Shown: positions 34,085 through 42,530, numbered from the stretch's first letter. The stretch: DNA of 64,000 bases from Thioalkalivibrio denitrificans (GCF_002000365.1 NZ_MVBK01000057.1:18974-82973), one strand, 5' to 3'. The notes: generated from the sequence alone by a model not told the origin. Translations and numbers: made by a program.

Positions 34085-36577
34085 TCAGGCCCGCTCCAGA
34101 TCCACCTTGCCGGTGTAGTAGCAGGCAAGGCCGGAGATGGGGTCGGATACGTTGGCGGTGATCTCGTTGGGGTTGCCGGGTGTCCGGTCGCGGCCCTGCC
34201 CGGTGGCCCAGCGCCCCTGTGCCCAGTGGCCGTGTTCGTAGGGCAGGACGATGGTGTCCGGGCGGTGCTGCGGCACGAACCGGACATAGGCCTCGATGGT
34301 GCCGAGATCCGAGCGGATGCGGACCCGGTCGCCGTCCCGGATGCCCCGATCGCGCGCCGTTTGCGGATGCACCTCCAGGTAGGTGCGGTCGTTTCCGCCG
34401 ACGATGGGCTGCTGGATCGCGATGGCGTGCGGGATGTTGCCGGATCGGCCTTCCGCCGTGAGCGGTGTCTTGGGCGTGACGAAATGCAGGGGCCGGTTGC
34501 CGCCCGTGTGTTTCGGTTCCACCCACTGGGGGTAGCCCACACGGGCCGACGGAATGCCGAGTTCACGCTGGATGTAGTCGGCGTGGCCCTCAAGGTGGGA
34601 AGACTTGAATTCGAACTTCCCGGAAGCGGTCTTGATCAGCTTCTCCTTGACCTCCTCCTCGCTCATCACCCGGTTGTAGCCTTCACCGTCCCATTCGTAG
34701 AACACACCCCGGTGCTGGCGCCAGTGATAGGGCTTCCTGTACCAGACGCCCTTCTCCTTCCAGCTCTCGAAGTCATTGACGCCGTTGTCGCCCGGGTTGT
34801 CGGCAAACCCCCGGGCAATGTGGCGGAGCAGGTTCTCGACGCTGTCGATACGCCGGTAGTACTCGCCGGTGGGGCCCTCGATACGCTTGCCGATCTCGAT
34901 CATCATGTTGCCGAACTCGGTGGTGTCGTAGATCGGATCGATGGCCGGGACCCGCAGGGCGGTCATCGGCCAGCCCTCGAAGGGATAGGTGGGCGAATCC
35001 TGCAGCCGCTCCAGGTAGGTGGACTCCGGCAGCACGATGTCGGCGAACATGGCGGTCTCGCCCGGGAACGGGGAGGTGTCGATGACGAAAATCTCGCTCA
35101 GCATCTTCTCCCACTCGGGGGCGTCCGGTGCCGTCCAGATGGGGTTGGTGGAGAAGAACATGGCCATCTTCAGCTTGTAGGGGTCGCCCGCGTTATGGTT
35201 GCGGGCGGACTCCTGCATCATGTGGGCGGTGAACGGCCAGCGCTCCGTGCGGGCCATGTCGATACGCGGGTACTTGCCCCTCATTTCGTTGGCAATGTCG
35301 TCCATGTAATCGGCGGGATTGGCGGGGCCGGGCCCGTAGGACGGGCCCATCTGGTAGAACAGGCCGCCTTTCGCGAACATGCAACCGGACAGTGCATTGA
35401 GGGCATGGATCGCCATGCCGTTGTAGACGCCGTTGGTGTGGGCCGTGGGGCCGCGCTCCATGATGGCCATGGCCGGGCGCGTGGTGCCGAACTCGCGCGC
35501 CACCTCGATGATCTCCCGCGCCGGGACCCCCGTAACGCTCTCGGCCCAACTCGGCGTGCGGTCCTTGAGTTCGTTGTTCCACCAGTCCACCAGGCCGTGG
35601 GTCCATTTCTCCTCGAACTCGAAGGCGCGCACCGTCTGGCCGGCGCGGAAGCGGTTGCGCCCGTCCCGGAAGTCGCCGACGAAATCCTTCTCCCACAGGC
35701 CTTCCGTGAGCATCAGGTGGGCGATGGCCAGGGCGATGGCGCCGTCGGTGCCGGGTTTGGTCATCAGGTAGCGGTCCGAGGCCGCCATGGTGGGATTCAT
35801 GCGCACGTCGATGGTGGTGACCCGCGTCTTGGGGCTCTTGCTGCGCATGTGTCCCCAGTCCTGCATGATCTTGTTGTAGGGGCGGAAAGCCTCCAGGAAC
35901 CCCGCGCCGAAGATCAGCATGCAGTTGGTGTTGCGATAGTCGTAGGCGTTGTATGAGTTGTTGCCGTCGGTGGCCGCCTTGGCGCGCTTGGAGCCCTCGG
36001 CGCACATGGACGCGTGGCCGATGGCGGAGTTGGGTGTCCCGATGAGCTGGCCCCAGGCGCCGTACAGACCGGCGTCGCTCGGACCCCAGCCGCGTCCGTA
36101 GAAGTGGGCGAACTTGTGGGACTCGCCGTTTTTGCGCAGTTCGTTAATGCGCCCGGCGATCTCGTCGTAGGCCTGCTCCCAGGTGATCGGCTCCCAGCCC
36201 GGATCCTCGTTGCGCCCCTTGCGCGGATTGGTGCGCCGCATGGGCCCCTTGAAGCGGTCCGGGTCGTAGAGGAAATAGGTACCCAGGTGCCCCTTGGGGC
36301 AGAGCTTGCCGTTGGCAATCGGATTGCCCGGGTCGCCGTAGATGGCATGGACCCGCCCGTTCGTGGTGTAGACGTTGATGCCGCAGCGTGCGGGACACTG
36401 GTGGCAGATGTTCTTGGTCACCCGAGTCTGCCCGCGGGCCTGTGCGCCGGCGGTCTTCGGTGTGGAGGTGGCGGCCGTGAATCCGACGAGTTTGGCCGCG
36501 CCCGCGCCCGCGACGCCGGCGGCGCCGCTGACCTGCAGAAAACGGCGGCGTGTCATGAGTGCCTTCAGGACATTCAT
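34085..36577 (-). CDS. arxA: ArxA, anaerobic arsenite oxidase catalytic subunit
   Basis: Periplasmic Mo-bis-MGD enzyme of the DMSO-reductase family, 830 residues. It begins with a Tat signal (TRRRFLQVSGAAGVAGAGAA). The 4Fe-4S motif is Cys58-x2-Cys61-x3-Cys65-x27-Cys93, the spacing of ArrA/ArxA. Residues 160-165 read YGRGWG, which I recall as the ArxA form of the substrate motif, where ArrA has RGRY. Cys192 (HASMCAEGSK) is the likely Mo ligand. The operon order B'ABCD with XSR divergent is that of Alkalilimnicola ehrlichii. ArrA (arsenate reductase) or a polysulfide/thiosulfate reductase are the alternatives; motif and neighbours favour ArxA. Confidence 0.9.
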   Translation of the reverse strand: MNVLKALMTRRRFLQVSGAAGVAGAGAAKLVGFTAATSTPKTAGAQARGQTRVTKNICHQCPARCGINVYTTNGRVHAIYGDPGNPIANGKLCPKGHLGTYFLYDPDRFKGPMRRTNPRKGRNEDPGWEPITWEQAYDEIAGRINELRKNGESHKFAHFYGRGWGPSDAGLYGAWGQLIGTPNSAIGHASMCAEGSKRAKAATDGNNSYNAYDYRNTNCMLIFGAGFLEAFRPYNKIMQDWGHMRSKSPKTRVTTIDVRMNPTMAASDRYLMTKPGTDGAIALAIAHLMLTEGLWEKDFVGDFRDGRNRFRAGQTVRAFEFEEKWTHGLVDWWNNELKDRTPSWAESVTGVPAREIIEVAREFGTTRPAMAIMERGPTAHTNGVYNGMAIHALNALSGCMFAKGGLFYQMGPSYGPGPANPADYMDDIANEMRGKYPRIDMARTERWPFTAHMMQESARNHNAGDPYKLKMAMFFSTNPIWTAPDAPEWEKMLSEIFVIDTSPFPGETAMFADIVLPESTYLERLQDSPTYPFEGWPMTALRVPAIDPIYDTTEFGNMMIEIGKRIEGPTGEYYRRIDSVENLLRHIARGFADNPGDNGVNDFESWKEKGVWYRKPYHWRQHRGVFYEWDGEGYNRVMSEEEVKEKLIKTASGKFEFKSSHLEGHADYIQRELGIPSARVGYPQWVEPKHTGGNRPLHFVTPKTPLTAEGRSGNIPHAIAIQQPIVGGNDRTYLEVHPQTARDRGIRDGDRVRIRSDLGTIEAYVRFVPQHRPDTIVLPYEHGHWAQGRWATGQGRDRTPGNPNEITANVSDPISGLACYYTGKVDLERA

Positions 36578-36591
36578 ACGCTTGCTCTCTC

Positions 36592-37815
36592 CTAGGGTTG
36601 CTGAGGATCGGCCGAGCGCTGGGTTCGACCAAACAGATGTTCAAACGTGGACGACATCAATGTCCGGTCCTTCGCACAGGCCGGGCAAAGGGATGAATCC
36701 GCCGCGTCGTGCGCGGCCTTGGGCGCCGCGAAGTCCCTGCGGCAACGTGCGCAGGTGCGGGTGCCATGGCGGGACAGGATGCGGATGCGAAACGGTTCGG
36801 TTGGGCACTCGCTGTTTTGAAGCCGCAGGGCCCGCTCCGGGCAGTTGCGTTCGCATTCCCCGCAGCCGATGCAGGTGGCCGGATCGAACTGGACGCCATG
36901 CTCATCGCCCGCCGCCCAGGCACTGAGCGCAGCCGTGGGGCAGGTGCTCGCGCACAGCGCGTGGTGACGGCAGCGCCCGTCGTCGATCTCGACCCGGTAA
37001 AGCAGTTCCACGGGAAGGTCCGGGTTCCCGTCGGCGGCCAAATCCCGAAGCTGTGTCAGGATGGCCACCCGTTCCGCCGGATGGATCCGGCGGGATCCGT
37101 CCGGGGTCGGCGGCTCGCCGGCTTGGTCGTGTCCGTCTTCGGGCCCTTGGGCGGCCATGGCCAACTGGCCTGCCAGTTGGCGCAGAAAGCCCCGGCGGTC
37201 CATGGGCCGGGACGCCGTGGGATCCGGGATGTCCTCAGGCATGTGGCGAAGCGGCAGGGGGCGGGATACATGGCGGATATGCCGGGACTCGGGCACGCCG
37301 ATGGCGCTCAGCCAACGGTTCACGTCGCTGACCTGGGCCTGGGCGGGATGCGGGCAGCCCCCGGAGGCGCACTGGTTGCACCAGCCCCGATCCATTAGAA
37401 CCACTGTGCGTTCCGGGTTCAGCCTGACCAGGGCGATCAACTGGCTGCGACTGAGGCCCCCCAGACAGGGCACACGCAACCCGCCCGCCAACCCGCCTGC
37501 ACCCGGCACCTTGGCGCAATCCACCTCAAGGATCTCCCCTCCGCCATCGGGGAGCTCCGTGAGGAAACCAGGAACGGAGAGGGCCCGGGTGGGGCAGGAC
37601 GCAGCGCAGCGGCCGCAGCCGGTGCAACCGTCGGCCAATTCGAGCCCGTGAGGTGTCACCTTCAGGATGCATACGGGGCAGGCGGCTTCGCATGCATGGC
37701 ACCCTGTTGCCGGGAAGCGCACGCCGAGGCAGGCCATCTCATTGGCCCAGGGCCCGGTCCCTTCGGCAAGGCGCGAATAGGACGAAACGGGCTCGACTGT
37801 GGCGGTCACGGCCAT
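36592..37815 (-). CDS. arxB': ArxB'-like polyferredoxin, two modules
   Basis: A 407-residue iron-sulfur protein, first gene of the operon. The N-terminal module has GCHACEAACPVC and GCTGCGRCAASCPTRA; a middle Cys-rich part (WCNQCASGGCPHP) follows. Near residue 205 an internal twin-arginine-like stretch (MDRRGFLRQLAGQLAM) opens a second module with CRHHALCASTCPTAA and CIGCGECERNCPERA, ending in a CARC ... CPAC zinc ribbon. It looks like a fusion of two ferredoxin-like proteins. Start at 37815 chosen by the MAVTATVEP start; no N-terminal signal. It would pass electrons near ArxA or serve maturation; role unproven. Confidence 0.8.
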   Translation of the reverse strand: MAVTATVEPVSSYSRLAEGTGPWANEMACLGVRFPATGCHACEAACPVCILKVTPHGLELADGCTGCGRCAASCPTRALSVPGFLTELPDGGGEILEVDCAKVPGAGGLAGGLRVPCLGGLSRSQLIALVRLNPERTVVLMDRGWCNQCASGGCPHPAQAQVSDVNRWLSAIGVPESRHIRHVSRPLPLRHMPEDIPDPTASRPMDRRGFLRQLAGQLAMAAQGPEDGHDQAGEPPTPDGSRRIHPAERVAILTQLRDLAADGNPDLPVELLYRVEIDDGRCRHHALCASTCPTAALSAWAAGDEHGVQFDPATCIGCGECERNCPERALRLQNSECPTEPFRIRILSRHGTRTCARCRRDFAAPKAAHDAADSSLCPACAKDRTLMSSTFEHLFGRTQRSADPQQP

Positions 37816-37912
37816 CTGTCTGGCGTTCTCCCGTGCTCGGCGATTGATCGCTTGAGGGCGCCCGCAGCCCGTCACGGAATTGCAGGCCGCCCCTGTTCTT
37901 CCACCTCATGCC

Positions 37913-37928
37913 TGCACGCACTGTGCCA
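37913..37928 (-). promoter_or_regulatory. Sigma54 promoter of the arx operon
   Basis: On the minus strand this reads TGGCACAGTGCGTGCA. The -24 (TGGCAC) and -12 (TGC) boxes and their spacing match the sigma54 consensus with two mismatches. Transcription would start near 37902 and run into arxB'. It fits ArxR, an NtrC-class activator with a GAFTGA loop, encoded divergently. Confidence 0.75.
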
Positions 37929-37983
37929 GAGGCGCAAAAACGCCACGGATCGTAGGGTCTGAGCCAAGGGGCCCCGAAATGTG

Positions 37984-37999
37984 GTTACCAAACGGTAAC
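37984..37999. promoter_or_regulatory. ArxR enhancer candidate 1
   Basis: A palindrome GTTACCAAACGGTAAC, about 90 bases upstream of the expected arx start site. The same half sites recur 42 bases away, four helical turns, placing both on the same face of DNA as is usual for NtrC-type enhancers. Confidence 0.65.
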
Positions 38000-38025
38000 G
38001 GCGGGCGGGTCCTGGCTCAGTTGAT

Positions 38026-38041
38026 GTTACGGATCGGTAAC
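38026..38041. promoter_or_regulatory. ArxR enhancer candidate 2
   Basis: A palindrome GTTACGGATCGGTAAC, sharing GTTAC and CGGTAAC with the first copy at the same spacing. It lies about 130 bases upstream of the expected arx start site. Confidence 0.65.
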
Positions 38042-38177
38042 ACACGGGATGTGCGTAGGTGGCGGGAATCGAGAGCCGATGCGGCGACCGGGTTCCGGAC
38101 TCGCCCCAAGCTTTAGGGAGCGTTGATTTTCCCCGGTACCTGACAGGCACTAAACTGGTAGATTACTTAGGGGTTTT

Positions 38178-38192
38178 TTACGGACTCGGTAA
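38178..38192. promoter_or_regulatory. Possible third, weaker ArxR site before arxX
   Basis: TTACGGACTCGGTAA resembles enhancer 2 with one extra base between the half sites. It lies 7 bases before the arxX start codon, where binding would repress arxXSR. Weak evidence. Confidence 0.35.
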
Positions 38193-38199
38193 TCTGACC

Positions 38200-39054
38200 A
38201 TGAATCGGAGGACGCTCCTGCGCGCCTTGGGCGCTGGTCTTGCGACAACGCTGCTGGGCCGCCCGGCGGGCGCCGACGCCGCGCCGTTGCGGATCGGCCT
38301 GACACCGGTGTTCCTGGACGATCAGACCGCCTTTCTCAATGAATGGCGGGACTACCTGGCGGCGCGCCTCGGGCGGCCCGTGGTCTTCGTGCAGCGCTCC
38401 AGCTACCGGGAAATCGTTGACGAGGTGATGGCGCACAGGCTCGATCTGGCCTGGGTGTGCGGCTACCCGTTCGTCCGGGAGCAGGCACGCATGCGCCTGC
38501 TGGCGGTGCCCCTCTACCTGGGGCGGCCCCTGTATCGCTCCTACCTCATTGTCTCCGGAGACGACGGGGTGTCCGCTTCCCTGGATGATCTGGAAGGGCG
38601 GATATTCGCCTTCTCTGATCCCAATTCGAATTCGGGCCATCTGTACACGCTGTATCAACTGCAGCAGCGCGGGGAGAACCCGGAACGCTTTTTTCGCCGG
38701 ACGTTCTTTACCTGGTCCCACCGGCGGGTGGTGGAGGCCGTGGCCGTGGGTATGGCCGACGGTGGGGCGGTGGACGGCTACGTGTGGGACACGCTCTCAC
38801 GGATCCATCCGGAGATCACCGGGCAGACTCGCGTGGTGGCCCGTTCCGAGACGTTCGGGTTCCCCCCGCTGGTGGCGTCCGTCTCGCTGTCACAGGCGGA
38901 CTTCGATGCGGCACAGTCGGTGCTCATGGAGATGCCCCGGGACGAGGTCGGGGCGCGGCTGTTGCACAAGCTCAACCTGGACGGTTTTGTCGAAGGCGAC
39001 GTGGCGCTCTTTGACGATATCGCCGAGATGGCACGCGCCACCGGCCGCCTCTGA
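38200..39054 (+). CDS. arxX: ArxX, periplasmic PhnD-like sensor protein
   Basis: A 284-residue periplasmic binding protein of the phosphate/phosphonate type: RIGLTPVFLDDQTAFLNEWRDYL at the mature start and FSDPNSNSGHLYTLYQL in the ligand hinge. It has a signal with RR (MNRRTLLRALGAGLATTLLG). There is only one cysteine, Cys87 in DLAWVCGYPF. AioX, the analogous arsenite sensor of aerobic oxidisers, needs a cysteine to bind As(III), so Cys87 is a good candidate. It is the first gene of arxXSR. The start at 38200 is set by the signal; no clear ribosome site is seen. Confidence 0.87.
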   Translation: MNRRTLLRALGAGLATTLLGRPAGADAAPLRIGLTPVFLDDQTAFLNEWRDYLAARLGRPVVFVQRSSYREIVDEVMAHRLDLAWVCGYPFVREQARMRLLAVPLYLGRPLYRSYLIVSGDDGVSASLDDLEGRIFAFSDPNSNSGHLYTLYQLQQRGENPERFFRRTFFTWSHRRVVEAVAVGMADGGAVDGYVWDTLSRIHPEITGQTRVVARSETFGFPPLVASVSLSQADFDAAQSVLMEMPRDEVGARLLHKLNLDGFVEGDVALFDDIAEMARATGRL

Positions 39055-39057
39055 CCC

Positions 39058-40506
39058 GTGCTGCTGCGTAACCTCAGTTTCCGCTACAAGATCCCCCTGA
39101 GGGCCACGGTGCTCGTGTTGATTACCGCCGTGCTCATCACGGGTGCGATCCTGGCGCGGGAGTATGATCAGGTGCGCCGGGACCTGTTCGAGAACGCCGA
39201 GAGCATGGGCAGGCTGCTGTCCAACACGCTGGTTACACCCCTTCTGCACGATGACGTCTGGCGCGCCTACGAGATCATCGATTCCCCCTTCAAGGGGGAA
39301 GAGTCCGCGCTCGGTGCCGAACTCATCATGGTGCTGGACACGCAGCGGCGGGTCTATGTGTCCACGCAGCCGAGGAACTATCCCATGCTGGTGCCCCTCG
39401 ATGAACTGGGTCCCGCCTATGCCGATCTGAACCGGGCGCTGGGGAATGCCCCGGACCTGACTCACCGTGCGGTCGATCTGCCGAACGCCGCCCAGTTTCA
39501 CATGGTCGCGCCCATCGTGTTCGACGGCGTGCATCTGGGTACGCTGGTCATGGAGTACCCCAAGTCCCTGTTCATACCCCGGTTCGTCAGCATCGTGGGG
39601 CGGGCGGCACTGGTCACGCTGCTGGTGCTGGTGGTGCTGCTGCCCGTGTCCTGGTATTGGGGGCGACGCATGGCCGATCCGCTGGTCCGTCTGTCTGAGT
39701 GCATGGGGCGCGTCGGGCGCGAGATTCCCCTGGAGAGCGAATGTCGGCTCTACGAGTCAAAGGACGAGATCGGCCGTGCCGGAACGCAGCTCAAGCGCAT
39801 GCTTTCCGAGCTGCGCCAGAAACAGGAACTGGAGCGCGGGGTCATGGCCTCCGAGCGTCTGGCGGCGGTGGGACGCCTGACGGCCAGCATTGCCCACGAG
39901 ATCAACAATCCGCTGGGTGGCATGCTCAACGCCCTGAGCACCTATCGCCGCCACGGCAATCCGGACGCCGTCACCGCGCGCACCCTCTCGCTGCTGGAGC
40001 GCGGGTTGCTGCAGATCAAGGAAACGGTGGGTGCCCTGCTGGTGGAGGTCAGGCTCGAGGGTCACGCCCTCACACCCCAGGACCTCCATGATATCCACAC
40101 CCTCGTCCTGCCGGACGTGCATGCCAAGTCGCTGGATCTTGTCTGGGATATCCAGGTGACACAGACCCTGGCGCTGCCCTCGACCCAGGTGCGCCAGATC
40201 CTGCTCAACCTGCTGCTCAATGCCATCCAGGCCAGCGAACCCGGGGGCAAGGTCAAGTGTCGACTGCGTCTGCGTGACGGGGGGTTGCTCATGGAGGTCA
40301 GGAATCGGGGTGTGCCGATCCCGCCCGAGCAAATGAACCGCCTGTTTGAACCTTTCTTCGGCGCTTCGGGCCGGGGTCATGGGCTGGGGTTGTGGGTCAC
40401 CTACCAGTTGGTGCAGCAGATGGAAGGGCGGATTCACGTGCAGAGCACGCACGGGACGACCGAGTTTCGTGTGCACCTCCCCTTGCGTGATCAGGAGGCC
40501 GCATGA
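39058..40506 (+). CDS. arxS: ArxS, sensor histidine kinase
   Basis: A 482-residue membrane kinase. Two membrane helices (about 14-34 and 183-202) bracket a periplasmic sensor domain, then HAMP, the phospho-accepting His280 in SIAHEINNPLGG, and the ATP lid LFEPFFGASGRGHGLGLWVTYQLV. A GTG start at 39058, three bases after arxX. It probably receives a signal from ArxX. Confidence 0.9.
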   Translation: MLLRNLSFRYKIPLRATVLVLITAVLITGAILAREYDQVRRDLFENAESMGRLLSNTLVTPLLHDDVWRAYEIIDSPFKGEESALGAELIMVLDTQRRVYVSTQPRNYPMLVPLDELGPAYADLNRALGNAPDLTHRAVDLPNAAQFHMVAPIVFDGVHLGTLVMEYPKSLFIPRFVSIVGRAALVTLLVLVVLLPVSWYWGRRMADPLVRLSECMGRVGREIPLESECRLYESKDEIGRAGTQLKRMLSELRQKQELERGVMASERLAAVGRLTASIAHEINNPLGGMLNALSTYRRHGNPDAVTARTLSLLERGLLQIKETVGALLVEVRLEGHALTPQDLHDIHTLVLPDVHAKSLDLVWDIQVTQTLALPSTQVRQILLNLLLNAIQASEPGGKVKCRLRLRDGGLLMEVRNRGVPIPPEQMNRLFEPFFGASGRGHGLGLWVTYQLVQQMEGRIHVQSTHGTTEFRVHLPLRDQEAA

Positions 40507-41831
40507 CCGGTGTCCCGCGTCTGTGCCTGATCGAGGACGACCCCATCATGGGCGAATCCCTGTGCGATCGTTTCGAACTGGAAGGCTTCAGCGTGCAATG
40601 GCTGCAAAGCGTGGCCGAGGCCCGCCCGGCCCTTCAGCGGGGCGGGTGTGACGCGGTCATCAGCGACATCCGGCTGGCGGACGGGCAGGGTGATGCGCTG
40701 TTCCAGGAGATGATGGAAGCGGGCAGCGTCACGTGCCCCTGGCTGTTCATCACCGGCTACGGCGCGGTGGACCGGGCCGTGGCCCTGCTCAAGCTGGGCG
40801 CCACCGATTACATCACCAAGCCCTTCGATCTGGATGCCCTGGTTGAGAAACTCCGCGGGCTGATCGTGCAGGGCGGTGAGACGGGCGGTGCGCAGACGGC
40901 CCGGCTCGGGGTTTCTCCCGCCATGCGCCGGGTGGAATCGCTGCTTCCGCGCCTGGCCACCCAGGCCGGCACGGTACTGCTTACCGGTGAGTCGGGGGTG
41001 GGCAAGGAGGCCGTGGCCCGGGAACTGCATCGTCTGGACCCGGCCACCGCTGATCAGCCTTTCGTGGCGGTCAATTGCGGCGGGCTGACCGAGACCCTGC
41101 TGGAGGCGGAACTCTTCGGTCACGAAAAGGGCGCCTTCACCGGTGCCGTGCGCTCCCGGGCCGGTGTGTTCGAGCAGGCCCACGGAGGCACGCTGCTGCT
41201 GGACGAAGTGGGGGACATGCCCATGGTGATGCAGATCAAGCTGCTGCGCGCTATCCAGGACCGGCAGGTGGTGCGTGTCGGTGGCGATCGACCCATCCCC
41301 GTCAACCTGCGCCTGATCTGCGCCACCCACCGGGATCTCCTGCAGATGGTGCGGGAAGGCAGCTTCCGGGAGGACCTCTACTACCGCATCCACGTGATCC
41401 ACGTGCGCATCCCTCCCTTGCGCGAGCGGCGCGAGGATATTCTGTGGCTGGCGGGCCGGTTCCTGGACGAGTATGCCCGGGCACGCAACGAGCCCCGCAA
41501 GCAACTCACTGCCGCCGCCGAGCAGGCGCTGCTGCGCCATCCCTGGCCCGGCAACATCCGCGAACTCAGGCACGCCATCGAGCGGGCCTGCATTCTGAGC
41601 ACCGGGCCGCTGATCCAGGCAGAGACCGTGTTCGACGAGCCAGGGACGGAACCCGGGACCGAGCCCGACGAGCGGGGGCGCCTGACGCATTACCTCAAGG
41701 CCTGCGAGGCGGACTACATCCGCCGTGCCCTGGATCTGCACGACGGCCACATCGGCCATACCGCCGCGAACCTCGGCATCAGCCGGAAGAACCTCTGGGA
41801 GCGCATGAAGCGCCTTGGAATGTCTGATTAG
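40503..41831 (+). CDS. arxR: ArxR, sigma54-dependent response regulator
   Basis: A 442-residue NtrC-class activator. Receiver domain with Asp55 (AVISDIRLADG) and Lys in YITKPFDL; AAA+ domain with Walker A TGESGVGKEAVA (161-172) and the sigma54-contact loop GAFTGA (210-215); and a Fis-type helix-turn-helix (HTAANLGISRKNLWERMKRLG). It overlaps arxS by ATGA. Targets are likely the palindromes at 37984 and 38026. Confidence 0.92.
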   Translation: MTGVPRLCLIEDDPIMGESLCDRFELEGFSVQWLQSVAEARPALQRGGCDAVISDIRLADGQGDALFQEMMEAGSVTCPWLFITGYGAVDRAVALLKLGATDYITKPFDLDALVEKLRGLIVQGGETGGAQTARLGVSPAMRRVESLLPRLATQAGTVLLTGESGVGKEAVARELHRLDPATADQPFVAVNCGGLTETLLEAELFGHEKGAFTGAVRSRAGVFEQAHGGTLLLDEVGDMPMVMQIKLLRAIQDRQVVRVGGDRPIPVNLRLICATHRDLLQMVREGSFREDLYYRIHVIHVRIPPLRERREDILWLAGRFLDEYARARNEPRKQLTAAAEQALLRHPWPGNIRELRHAIERACILSTGPLIQAETVFDEPGTEPGTEPDERGRLTHYLKACEADYIRRALDLHDGHIGHTAANLGISRKNLWERMKRLGMSD

Positions 41832-41943
41832 TCCGTTGTCAGTGGTCCGTTGTCAGTTGTTGGAAACCCCTTTGACAGCCCCTCTGCCGGAATCAGACTC
41901 TGACAACTGACAACTGACAACTGACAACTGACAACTGACAACT
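41830..41943. repeat. Heptamer hairpin (GACAACT type) between arxR and mobA
   Basis: The left arm is degenerate inverted units (AGTCCGT, TGTCAGT, GGTCCGT, TGTCAGT, TGTTGGA) from 41830, beginning within the arxR stop codon. The right arm is six perfect GACAACT units (41902-41943) ending two bases before the mobA stop codon. It separates two convergent genes. Confidence 0.93.
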
Positions 41944-41945
41944 GA

Positions 41946-42530
41946 CTACGAACCACATGACTGATGTGAAGCCCACTCCTCGGGCGTATTGAGGTTCACG
42001 AATCCCTCGGGACAGTCGGAGAAATCCACTTCCACGTGCGGCTGGTCCCGCATCCAGCGGCCGACTGCCAGTCGTCCGGCGGCAATGTCGGCATCGAGGG
42101 TGGGCAGCAGGTCGCGGTGCACCAGTGCGAACAGGGGCTGGATGCGTTGGCCGTCGTGGGGCAGGGCGATGCGGGCGTTCGTTCCCCCGACCGCCCGCCA
42201 TAATCGTGCGACCAGGTCTGCAGGCAGGTTTGGCGTGTCACAGGGTGCACATTGGACCCAGTCGGTGGTGGCCAGGCGCAGCACGGCGGCCATGCCGGCC
42301 AGTGGGCCCTGAAAGTCCGCATGGTGGTCGCCGACGACAGGGTAACCGAGCCCGGCATAGGCGGAGCTGTTTCGGTTGGCGTTGATGATGATCTGTCCAA
42401 CCTGCGGCTTCAGCGCGCGAATGACATGCAGGATCATGGGTGTACCGGCCAGCGGCAGCAGGCCCTTGTCTTCTCCGCCCATGCGCGAGCCGCGCCCGCC
42501 CGCCAATACGGCACCGGTGATGTGGGACAT
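41946..42530 (-). CDS. mobA: Molybdenum cofactor guanylyltransferase MobA
   Basis: Attaches GMP to Mo-molybdopterin to make MGD, the cofactor form ArxA uses. The 194-residue product has the nucleotidyltransferase signature GAVLAGGRGSRMGGEDKGLLPLAG, ADFQGPLAGMAA and CAPCDTPNLP. Start taken at MSHITGAV (42530); ATGs at 42551 and 42587 are possible. It is convergent with arxR. Confidence 0.95.
   Translation of the reverse strand: MSHITGAVLAGGRGSRMGGEDKGLLPLAGTPMILHVIRALKPQVGQIIINANRNSSAYAGLGYPVVGDHHADFQGPLAGMAAVLRLATTDWVQCAPCDTPNLPADLVARLWRAVGGTNARIALPHDGQRIQPLFALVHRDLLPTLDADIAAGRLAVGRWMRDQPHVEVDFSDCPEGFVNLNTPEEWASHQSCGS

Noticed and set aside
33569-35956. 795-residue plus-strand frame opposite arxA/arxB
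   Set aside because: Antisense to recognised molybdoenzyme and ferredoxin genes; no domain visible.
34085-36577. SoeABC, PsrABC or ArrA as identity of the molybdoenzyme operon
   Set aside because: SoeA is cytoplasmic and this protein has a Tat signal. The x27 cluster spacing, YGRGWG motif and the divergent XSR sensor genes favour ArxA.
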